DNA of 45,374 nt from Chthonomonas sp. UBA2785 (GTDB lineage: Bacteria > Armatimonadota > Fimbriimonadia > Fimbriimonadales > Fimbriimonadaceae): assembly GCA_002352215.1 (NCBI GenBank), contig DEIB01000035.1:1-45374 (forward strand), read 5' to 3'. The notes beneath the pieces are model-generated. The model was not told where the DNA came from, ran no database searches, and saw only the letters and a list, made by a program, of their open reading frames with translations. Made by a program: the position numbers and the translations under genes. Below, one piece after another: positions 34,142 to 41,654 of this stretch (position 1 is its first letter; the number at the start of each line of letters is the position of its first letter).

Positions 34142-36225
34142 TGCAAAGCAAGTTTCGTATTGATGCGATGGATTGCCCCACTGAGGAAGGGATTATCAGG
34201 AATCGACTTGGCAGGATTCCTGAAGTTCAACAGATTGAGTTCGACTTAATGAATCGAACCCTCACGGTTGATCATTCGTTCGTGAACGAAGACCCAATCC
34301 TAAAGGCACTTTCTGAAGTCGGGATGAAGCCGAACAACCAATGTGAAGTTGGTTGCCCACCCAAGCGTCGCGTTACCCATGTAAAGGAAACACTTCTTCT
34401 TGGGCTTGCACTCTTTCTTGCCGTAATGAGCGAGATTGTTGCTTGGACGACGGGTCAAGAGAAATCTTGGCTCGTCGTCGGGCTTGCCGCGATGGCGATG
34501 GTTCTCGGCGGAAAGGAAACCTTCGCCAAAGGAATCATTGCCGTCAAGACATTCACCCTTAACATCAATTTCCTCATGTGCCTTGCAGTCGTTGGAGCGA
34601 TGATCATTGGATCGTGGCCCGAGGCTGCCATGGTCACCGTTCTGTTCGCAATCGCCGAGCGAATCGAATCCTACTCCTTGGATCGGGCAAGAAATGCCGT
34701 GCGAGCCTTGATGGAACTTGCACCCGAGAAGGCTTGGGTGCAAGATGCGACGGGACAGTGGACTGAAGTTCAGGCCTCTTCAGTTGCCGTAGGTCAACGC
34801 GTTCGGGTGAAGCCGGGCGAACGGATACCATTTGATGGAGAAGTCGTGCTTGGGCAAAGCGCGGTTAATCAGGCTCCAATCACGGGTGAGAGCTTGCCTG
34901 TAGACAAGGCTGTGGGAGACCAGCTTTTTGCTGGGACCATTAACGAACAGGGGATTCTTGAGTTCACGGTGACAGGAGATCGAGGAAACACGACTCTCGA
35001 CCGCGTCATCAAAACGGTGCAGGAAGCGCAAGCGACTCGCGCTCCTACACAGAGGTTCGTTGACAACTTCGCTCGGTATTACACGCCGGTCGTCGTGGTG
35101 CTGGCATTGCTTGTTGCCGTCGTTCCACTCGCCTTTGGCCAACCGTTCGAGCCGTGGCTCTACAAGGCTCTGGTTTTGCTCGTGATTGCCTGCCCGTGCG
35201 CTCTTGTTATCTCGACACCGGTGACAGTTGTCAGTGGATTAGCCTCCGCAGCGAAGCAAGGGATCCTCATCAAAGGTGGAGCCCACCTTGAGTCAGGCCG
35301 CACCCTGCGCATGATCGCTTTGGACAAGACGGGGACATTGACGCACGGAAAACCAAAAGTCACAGACTTCGTCATCTTGCACGACTACCATCAGGAGAAG
35401 GCTCTCCAGATCGCGGCGAGTCTGGATCATCTAAGCGGGCATCCAATCGCCAAGTCGATCACCGATCAATGGTCAGGTGCTCTTCTCGATGTCGATGGTT
35501 TCGAGTCGATTACGGGTCGGGGGGCGGTCGGCACAATCGAAGGTGAAACATACATCATTGGTAATCATCGACTTGTGGAAGAGAGAGGGGTGTGCTGTGA
35601 CCACGTGCACGTCGAACTTGAGCAGTTGCAGTCTGGCGGTAAGACAACCGTGGTTCTTGCCAACTCTAAAGAAGCGCTTGCCATCTTCGGAGTAGCGGAC
35701 ACCATACGACCGGAGAGCGTCGAAGCGATCCAGCAGCTTCACGAACTCGGGGTCAAAGTCGCGATGCTTACGGGGGACAACGCGCAAATGGCGAAAGCAA
35801 TCGCGGCTCAAGCGGGAATCGACGACGTACGAGCGGAGCTTCTTCCAGACGATAAGATGAGAGTCGTTGAGGAGTTCATCTCTGATTTCAAGGGTGTGGG
35901 CATGGTTGGTGACGGCGTGAACGATGCTCCAGCGCTTGCAAGAGCGACGGTCGGATTCGCGATGGGAACTGCAGGAACGGATACTGCTCTCGAAACCGCC
36001 GATGTTGCCCTCATGAACGACGACCTACGCAAACTTCCCAGCTACATCAGTCTCAGTCGAAAGACCGCAAGAGTCCTCTCCCAGAACATTTGCTTCGCGA
36101 TCGGAATCAAGATTGTGTTCTTCGCACTTGCGACGACAGGCCATGCGACTCTGTGGATGGCAGTTTTTGCTGACATGGGAGCAAGTCTGCTTGTAGTCGG
36201 CAATGGGCTCCGCCTGCTGCGCTGA
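34141..36225 (+). CDS. P1B-type Zn/Cd/Pb-exporting ATPase (ZntA/CadA-like)
   Basis: ATG 34141 follows GGAGGT and overlaps the czcA stop (TGATG). The 694-residue protein has an N-terminal metal-binding domain with DCPTEEG in place of GMDCxxC, six to eight membrane helices, TGES, the ion site IACPCALV, the phosphorylated DKTGTLTHGKP, GDGVND and the TM8 region VFADMGASLLVV with the Asp used by ZntA. This fits Zn, Cd or Pb export to the periplasm, from where CzcCBA could remove the ions. It closes the operon; AGCAATTGCT directly after it lacks a T run. Confidence 0.94.
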   Translation: MQSKFRIDAMDCPTEEGIIRNRLGRIPEVQQIEFDLMNRTLTVDHSFVNEDPILKALSEVGMKPNNQCEVGCPPKRRVTHVKETLLLGLALFLAVMSEIVAWTTGQEKSWLVVGLAAMAMVLGGKETFAKGIIAVKTFTLNINFLMCLAVVGAMIIGSWPEAAMVTVLFAIAERIESYSLDRARNAVRALMELAPEKAWVQDATGQWTEVQASSVAVGQRVRVKPGERIPFDGEVVLGQSAVNQAPITGESLPVDKAVGDQLFAGTINEQGILEFTVTGDRGNTTLDRVIKTVQEAQATRAPTQRFVDNFARYYTPVVVVLALLVAVVPLAFGQPFEPWLYKALVLLVIACPCALVISTPVTVVSGLASAAKQGILIKGGAHLESGRTLRMIALDKTGTLTHGKPKVTDFVILHDYHQEKALQIAASLDHLSGHPIAKSITDQWSGALLDVDGFESITGRGAVGTIEGETYIIGNHRLVEERGVCCDHVHVELEQLQSGGKTTVVLANSKEALAIFGVADTIRPESVEAIQQLHELGVKVAMLTGDNAQMAKAIAAQAGIDDVRAELLPDDKMRVVEEFISDFKGVGMVGDGVNDAPALARATVGFAMGTAGTDTALETADVALMNDDLRKLPSYISLSRKTARVLSQNICFAIGIKIVFFALATTGHATLWMAVFADMGASLLVVGNGLRLLR

Positions 36226-36465
36226 GCAATTGCTAAGTGGGAGACGTACTCGGTCCGCACGAACAGTCCTTGACCGTCCCAATTGGAGAGTTTAGGCTGA
36301 GTTTGCGATCTGAGTCTAAGAAATGAAGGCACCCCGGTGGCGACTCGCCATGAAGAATCTCTTGTCCTCCGATAAAAGGCGCTCCCACATCTTTGCATCT
36401 CATATTTCCCACGGCACCCCAAGAAGGTATCATAAAGGACGTTATGAGGCATCAAAGCTTCAGCA

Positions 36466-36873
36466 TCAGTTTATGAAGTTCGATGCGTGGAGGATGTACG
36501 TGTCTTTGGTGTTCTGCGCGAGGGATGTCGCCTCGATCTCCTCGATGTACTCCCGTAGCTTCTCGTCCAGGTCGTCAATCGGGCGAGCTTCTTTCGCGCT
36601 CTTGCGCTGTCCAAGTCGCCCCTCGTTAATGGTCAAGCTATGGTTGTCGGTATAAGCGCAAAGGCAAATTCCCTGCTGCTTGGCCTCCTTTGAGTTTCTG
36701 TTGTAGCCGTTCAGCTTCAAAAGCAACTGCTGGATACCAATTTGCAACTTGAGCCCCTCTTCAAACGAAAAGAAGAGGTTGATTGCGCGCGGAGTGTTGG
36801 CAGGCAATGCCGGACCGATGTTGTGAATCTTGATGGTGCCAAAGGTGGTCTTGGTCGGAATCTGGCGAGGCAT
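36466..36873 (-). CDS. Small protein of unknown function at the end of the defence operon
   Basis: From ATG 36873 the product has 135 residues. It contains INLFFSFEEGLKLQIGIQQL, LKLNGYNRNSK and the C-terminal EYIEEIEATSLAQNTKDTYI, which looks like the SAM-like core-binding start of integrase-type proteins but is cut after HASNFIN. Similar small proteins appear beside restriction genes, from memory. The ribosome site is weak and the start could lie further upstream. It lies 46 bases after the zincin gene on the same strand and is its probable operon partner. Confidence 0.6.
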   Translation of the reverse strand: MPRQIPTKTTFGTIKIHNIGPALPANTPRAINLFFSFEEGLKLQIGIQQLLLKLNGYNRNSKEAKQQGICLCAYTDNHSLTINEGRLGQRKSAKEARPIDDLDEKLREYIEEIEATSLAQNTKDTYILHASNFIN

Positions 36874-36919
36874 GGCCGAGGAGTCTACCGGGGACCAGTT
36901 CAGGCCATCAAACGCAAAA

Positions 36920-37417
36920 CTACGCTTGGACCCTTCTCGGAATCTCGCGCCAGCCCCGCCGCACGTAAGTGCTCTCGCTTTCACGGTCGATGCTCAAGTA
37001 CCAGCCAAGCTCATCCCGAATCCACTGCCACGCCTCCCGCTTCTCAGGGCACCGTGCATTTTCCAGCTCCCGGAAGGCCGGAGGGTGAGAGACTCTCTTC
37101 CCCTCAATGATTTCTGGCCGCGCAACGAGGTGGAGCAGTTCGTGCGTGGCAATTAGCTTCATCACCGCCAGTGGCGTTTGGGGGTCGTTGAGAAGGGAGT
37201 GGATCAGCACGGTTCCGCTGCCTTGGTCATCGTAGAGGATGCAAGCCAGGGGCGAAATGTCCCCCATGAAGCAAGGAACCGGGGCCGTAACCTCGGGCAC
37301 CCGCTCTATCCTCATCTGCTCAACCACTTCGGACGGATCAAACGTGGTGAGGGGGAGCTCAGGCCGGTCGCGCACCCGGCGCAGGGCTCGTTCGGCGCGG
37401 GCTCCCTTCCAGATCAC
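36920..37417 (-). CDS. SprT-like zincin metalloprotease in the defence operon
   Basis: The start GTG 37417 overlaps the stop of the small upstream frame (GTGTGA); GTG 37444 is an alternative that would add nine residues. The 165-residue protein has ATHELLHLVARPEI, a typical HExxH zinc helix, and 14 residues later SHPPAFRELE, where the His would be the third zinc ligand as in SprT and related small metallopeptidases. There is no signal peptide, so it acts in the cytoplasm. Its place after a split methyltransferase suggests a control or effector role; direct evidence is lacking. Confidence 0.72.
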   Translation of the reverse strand: MIWKGARAERALRRVRDRPELPLTTFDPSEVVEQMRIERVPEVTAPVPCFMGDISPLACILYDDQGSGTVLIHSLLNDPQTPLAVMKLIATHELLHLVARPEIIEGKRVSHPPAFRELENARCPEKREAWQWIRDELGWYLSIDRESESTYVRRGWREIPRRVQA

Positions 37418-37548
37418 ACGTCCCCGCGCTGGCGCTTGGGCCACCAGGTGGCCGCATCGTCGGGCGTCAACTCCGGCTTGCTCTTGGAGTTGCGGCGGAC
37501 ATAGACTCTTTTGGTCTTAAGCTGACAACTTTCAGCCAGTGCTATCAC
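37414..37548 (-). CDS. 44-residue basic peptide linking methyltransferase and zincin genes
   Basis: GTG 37548 overlaps the stop of the methyltransferase C-part (GTGA), and its TGA overlaps the zincin start (GTGTGA). The peptide begins MIALAESCQLKTKRVYVRRN and ends DDAATWWPKRQRGDV; it is basic with a Trp pair. Chained overlaps at both ends argue that it is translated. It is below the usual length cut-off. No family is recognised. Confidence 0.55.
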   Translation of the reverse strand: MIALAESCQLKTKRVYVRRNSKSKPELTPDDAATWWPKRQRGDV

Positions 37549-38990
37549 TGCCCAGCCCCCTGGAATGCACCCGGCCAGCCGCCGTGGGCTTCGATGGCTT
37601 TATCGATCTCGGCCATGATGCGGATCGTCTCGCTCAAGGCGACGACGATTCGTTGGTAGTGGTCGATGTCCTCCGGGGTGAGTGTACGGCCCGGCTTGCC
37701 TTTCTTGGGGGCGCGATCCTTCAGCCACTTCTCGCAAACCTGGTAGCCGCCGATATAGAAGTTCCATACGCTTTCGGGGACGCCTTGGAAGCCCTTAGTT
37801 TGGTCTTTGTTGATCCAGACAGTCTGGTCGGTGTAACTGACTTTCTCGACCTGAGGGGCACCTTGGCCGATGAAGGTTGTCATGGGTTCGTTGAGACGTG
37901 GTGACTCCATGAGGTGCATAGCAACGAGGTCGCCGCCGAGGGGAACAAGGACGTCGAACACTTCCGGTCCGCCTGGGAGCGGAATACGCGGAAAGTCGAT
38001 CTTGAGGAACTCAGCGTATCGACGCCGATAGGTCGGCGAATGGAGCACGGCGTAGATGTAATGGAACACGTCCTCAGGGGTAAAGGTTGGTTCTGATGTC
38101 TCCTCTACAGATTTGGGAGCGGACTCTAAACTTCCTTGGTCGGCCCCGAGCGCATCCCCAAACGACTCGAGAGTCGGTTGCGCCGGTTCAACAAGGGGGC
38201 CCCCATCGATGAATGGCATGGCATTCTCTGGAATCAATGTGCTTTTGTTGAAACTTCGCGCGATCGCGCCCACCACTTCATCGAGGAATTGCGGGTTAAA
38301 GTTCGGCTTCTTTTCAACTCCCATGGCCGCTTCCTCTCTTGTAGGATAGATATGAAGGGGGAATACTGTTGAACCTCCACGGCGGAAGGCGTTCTGGTCG
38401 ATGAGCTCATTCGTGCAGAAGACCACATCCCAAACAGGCGTGCCGACTGCGGCTCCTTGGCGACCCAACACAAGGCCCGAATTTACTTTATTCAAGTTAC
38501 TGAGTACGCGCCGGTTTGTTCGAGCCACAAGAGTGTTGGTGTAGTAAATGCTTCTATTGTCAAACGGCCTATAGGTCAGGCCAGCAATCACCTGCCGCTT
38601 GTGCTCCGCTCTTGCCTGCTTTCTAGCCTTTGATAAATCCCATCGGTCTTTGTCTCTCAGGGGCAAACCAAACTCTTTGGCGATAACTACATCCGACACC
38701 CTTGAGTCGAGGAAATGGTCGACCTTGTTCCAAACATCCTCGGGACCAAAACCAACTAATAAATCGTCTCGCTTGGTGAGCAAGCCGAGAGAACATAAAG
38801 GCAGAACATCCGTTATGCTACGAAACGCCTCAAACTCGATGCCTGCGTGCTGATCAGAGCATGTAAACAGGAAAAAAGGGCTACTCGGCGACAAACTGAC
38901 GCTAGGATGCAATCGTGACCGATCCGCGCCTAGGAAATCATACTTCTCAGTTCGCTTGCCGAAAAGGTCGACATGAATCACTTTCGCCAT
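37545..38990 (-). CDS. Type ISP methyltransferase, C-terminal part with target recognition domain
   Basis: The 481-residue product starts MAKVIHVDLFGKRTEKYDFL, which in intact type ISP enzymes follows the IQQGVAI strand of the methyltransferase domain. It continues VLPLCSLGLLTKRDDLLVGF, LTYRPFDNRSIYYTN, NSGLVLGRQGA and the helical end GFQGVPESVWNFYIGGYQVC to LTPEDIDHYQRIVVALSETI. This is the late methyltransferase and target recognition portion. It must pair with the N-part encoded upstream to rebuild one enzyme. Its first third is more AT-rich than the rest. Its ATG overlaps the stop of the membrane gene (TAATG). Confidence 0.82.
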   Translation of the reverse strand: MAKVIHVDLFGKRTEKYDFLGADRSRLHPSVSLSPSSPFFLFTCSDQHAGIEFEAFRSITDVLPLCSLGLLTKRDDLLVGFGPEDVWNKVDHFLDSRVSDVVIAKEFGLPLRDKDRWDLSKARKQARAEHKRQVIAGLTYRPFDNRSIYYTNTLVARTNRRVLSNLNKVNSGLVLGRQGAAVGTPVWDVVFCTNELIDQNAFRRGGSTVFPLHIYPTREEAAMGVEKKPNFNPQFLDEVVGAIARSFNKSTLIPENAMPFIDGGPLVEPAQPTLESFGDALGADQGSLESAPKSVEETSEPTFTPEDVFHYIYAVLHSPTYRRRYAEFLKIDFPRIPLPGGPEVFDVLVPLGGDLVAMHLMESPRLNEPMTTFIGQGAPQVEKVSYTDQTVWINKDQTKGFQGVPESVWNFYIGGYQVCEKWLKDRAPKKGKPGRTLTPEDIDHYQRIVVALSETIRIMAEIDKAIEAHGGWPGAFQGAGQ

Positions 38991-39499
38991 TACAATCGTT
39001 CCTTAACACCGTGCTCAAACTTCGTTCGTCGGGGCAGAGGCTGAAACAGATGCTCGTCGTCAACGGTCATCGGTTCGGAGCCGTTGTTGACCCATTCTCC
39101 ATAATCAACGTCGAGTTTGAACACCAACCATTTGTGCTCCCTCGCGGCCCGCTCTACAGTCTCAAACTTCAGCCAGTCGGTTCCTGCAATGCAGTTCTCA
39201 ATCACATCCCATTCGTGCAACATTAACTCGGGGTGCCTGTGCACCCTTGGCTTGCCCTTTGAGTCCATATATATCCAGTACGGATTGATACGATAGCCGG
39301 TTGTCATGATCCTTTGATTGTGCCAATTTTCTTGTTCAATTTCGAACGCGCGTACGTTGTTAGCGACGGATAGTCTAATACTCCTAAGCTCGATTTGTTT
39401 GTCGCGCCTGGACAGCCAGTGAATCAGTGCTCCGGACCCAAGGATGGTGATCCCGGGAGAAATCAGGTATTTGAACCATTCGTCCAACGTCCAACTCAT
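38990..39499 (-). CDS. Single-pass membrane protein placed inside the split methyltransferase
   Basis: ATG 39499 overlaps the stop of the methyltransferase N-part (ATGA). The 169-residue product has an N-terminal membrane helix (residues 10-29, YLISPGITILGSGALIHWLS) followed by RRDK, so the larger part is cytoplasmic. It continues IRLSVANNVRAFEIEQENWH, a WIYMDSKGKPRVHRHPELML block and a Trp-rich middle (HKWLVFKLDVDYGEW). No catalytic motif is seen and no family is recognised. Small membrane proteins are common effectors or anchors in phage defence; that role is inference from context. Confidence 0.68.
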   Translation of the reverse strand: MSWTLDEWFKYLISPGITILGSGALIHWLSRRDKQIELRSIRLSVANNVRAFEIEQENWHNQRIMTTGYRINPYWIYMDSKGKPRVHRHPELMLHEWDVIENCIAGTDWLKFETVERAAREHKWLVFKLDVDYGEWVNNGSEPMTVDDEHLFQPLPRRTKFEHGVKERL

Positions 39500-41652
39500 C
39501 GTAGTTTCACCAGCTGGCAAATCGCGACTCCTTGCTGGATATCGAACACGTTCTCATCCCTTGATCCATCAGGAGCGACCTCCTTTCTCTTCGAGTTGCC
39601 GTGGAGGTCGAGAAAGCGCAGCTCGTCGAAGGATTGCATGAGACTTCGACGCATCCCTCGAAATGTTGGGTTGTCGAGGTAACTATGGTTGGTGATCATA
39701 CCAAGCGCGCCCACACCGGCTTGCTCGATCAGATACTGGCCGAAGCGGAGGAACTTCACGTAGTCGTCTTGGAGCCACTTAGGGTTCTTCTCGCCAAGCG
39801 GCTTGCCGTCCACGAAGTAGTAATCGTGAACAAGCTTGCCGATGAAATTGCGCTTCCCCTTAGCGTCTTTGCTAGAATTGGCGGAGTGGCCAGAATATGG
39901 CGGGTTGCCGATCACAACGGTAAACCGTTGGGTCTCCTTCACCGCCCGCACCGCTAACGCCTCGTGGGCGAGGGCCTCCCAATCCAGTGCGAGGCGCGCC
40001 TGGATCTCGCTCGCTGGCTCCAGGGCGTTAGTGAGGTAGATGCGCACTCGCTGGTTCGATCTATACCGATAGCCCGTCTCGGTCAGCTTCAGCCCCACTT
40101 TCATATGGGCGATGGCGTAGGGGGCCATCATCAACTCGTAGCCGTACAGACGGCGGAGGAGATGGTCCGGGACGTAGGCGTTCCAGAATTCATCAAAGGC
40201 TTGTTTCGCGCCTTCCTGCGGGGGCTTTGCATCGCGGAGCATGGCCCAACAGGAATCCGGGCTCGCCTTCCACTTTGCCTTGAGATGCTTATGGATGACA
40301 TCAATGACTTCGATGAGAAAGGTTGCGGTGCCGGTGGCGGGGTCGAGGATCACGACGAAGGGGTCGTCGGAGTTTGTACCTTCAGGAGTATTGATGTCCG
40401 GGTTCTTGGCGGCGATGTCGCCCCAGGTCACAGTAGAGGCAAGGCCGTCCTCGACGCCGAACTCCGTTTGAAGCAGTTCGTTCACGGAGCGGACGATGTA
40501 GGACACCACCGGTTGGGGCGTATAGAAGACGCCCCGCTTGATCTTCAAATTCTTGTTGTAGGCTTTGAGGTAGTCCTCATAGAAGTGGATGACCGGATCT
40601 TCGCCTTGCCTGCGATTACCAAAATCCTCCAGGATCGCGCGCATGTCGGTCTCATCGCTGCGAAGTAACTCCACTACGTCTTGAATGCCGAGCTCGTCGA
40701 AATCGATGCCACCCTTTTTGCGCCCTCCCACATCGAGGAAGGTCGCGAGCACTTCTCGAAGGAATGGGTTTGTCTCAGGGACGACTTCCGTTATCGTCTC
40801 AGTTGTGAGGCTCTTCGATCCTGCTTCCTCAGGGTAGCGGCGTGATACTGCGGCGCTGAACAGGCCGTACGTGATTGTCTGAGCAAAGGTGTCGGCAAAA
40901 TCCTCGGCTTTGAGGTCGTGGATGAGGGCCCCTTTAAAGGCGATGTACAGCTTGGTGACGGGGCCCTTCTCCGTCTCGGCTGCTAAGACCTCATTCACTC
41001 GGTCACGAATCTGCCGTGAGAGCTCGGCGAGCTTTTCCGCCAGGCCCTTGGCCGTGCGAATAGTGTGGCCGGCCTTATGTTTGAAGGGTTGCCGCCACTG
41101 GTTGCGCCAAGCATCGGCATCGTTGATATCGGCCGGCCAGCCAAGGTTGCCGCGCAGGGTTTGGTAGGTGGTCTTAAGCTTGGCCTCGGTGTCTTGGGCG
41201 TCCCACTGAAAGACATTGAGGGTTGGCAAGTCGCCCGCCTGCTGATGAAAGTGCGCGAACGCGACCTCACGCATTCCCTCGGCCTCCTCCCCGTAGGTGG
41301 TCATGAAGAGGAGGTCGCCCGCATTCCAAGATTGGATTGCCTGGCTTCGGTTCTTCACTCGGAGGTGGTTGAGAATTCGCCGCATCAGCGTGATGGGGAG
41401 CTTCTTGTTCTCGAAGTCGATGAAAAAGATCCCCCAAGGTTGGTCCTTGGTCATGGACCGGATTTGGTAGATCCGATTGATTTTGGGTGCGTGTTCAGGC
41501 TTGAGCCCAAGATCTTCCGGCTCGTATTCGAAGGTGAGGCTTTCCACGTCACCGTCGGCGAGTGGCCAATCCAATTCTTGACGAAGGAAGTCGAGCAAGC
41601 GCTCGATCGAGTTGATCGAGGTTAGCTTATGGAGATGCTGGTCACTAAACAT
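39496..41652 (-). CDS. Type ISP-like N6-adenine methyltransferase, N-terminal part
   Basis: Starts at ATG 41652 after AAGGAAGT, two bases from the helicase stop. The 718-residue product has a long helical N-terminal region, then GVFYTPQPVVSYIVRSV, motif I DPATGTATFLIEV, and motif IV NPPY (583-586) in VVIGNPPYSG, so it is a gamma-type adenine methyltransferase. It ends after ENVFDIQQGVAICQLVKLR, before the rest of the domain, which is encoded at 37545-38990. No nuclease domain is visible at the N-terminus; the partner helicase supplies a PLD site instead. Confidence 0.88.
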   Translation of the reverse strand: MFSDQHLHKLTSINSIERLLDFLRQELDWPLADGDVESLTFEYEPEDLGLKPEHAPKINRIYQIRSMTKDQPWGIFFIDFENKKLPITLMRRILNHLRVKNRSQAIQSWNAGDLLFMTTYGEEAEGMREVAFAHFHQQAGDLPTLNVFQWDAQDTEAKLKTTYQTLRGNLGWPADINDADAWRNQWRQPFKHKAGHTIRTAKGLAEKLAELSRQIRDRVNEVLAAETEKGPVTKLYIAFKGALIHDLKAEDFADTFAQTITYGLFSAAVSRRYPEEAGSKSLTTETITEVVPETNPFLREVLATFLDVGGRKKGGIDFDELGIQDVVELLRSDETDMRAILEDFGNRRQGEDPVIHFYEDYLKAYNKNLKIKRGVFYTPQPVVSYIVRSVNELLQTEFGVEDGLASTVTWGDIAAKNPDINTPEGTNSDDPFVVILDPATGTATFLIEVIDVIHKHLKAKWKASPDSCWAMLRDAKPPQEGAKQAFDEFWNAYVPDHLLRRLYGYELMMAPYAIAHMKVGLKLTETGYRYRSNQRVRIYLTNALEPASEIQARLALDWEALAHEALAVRAVKETQRFTVVIGNPPYSGHSANSSKDAKGKRNFIGKLVHDYYFVDGKPLGEKNPKWLQDDYVKFLRFGQYLIEQAGVGALGMITNHSYLDNPTFRGMRRSLMQSFDELRFLDLHGNSKRKEVAPDGSRDENVFDIQQGVAICQLVKLR

Positions 41653-41654
41653 AC

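Noticed and set aside
36233..36433. Leftward frame of 66 codons between the ATPase gene and the defence operon
   Set aside because: No ribosome site, no recognisable domain and weak protein character. The 240-base gap otherwise shows only the palindrome AGCAATTGCT near 36224.
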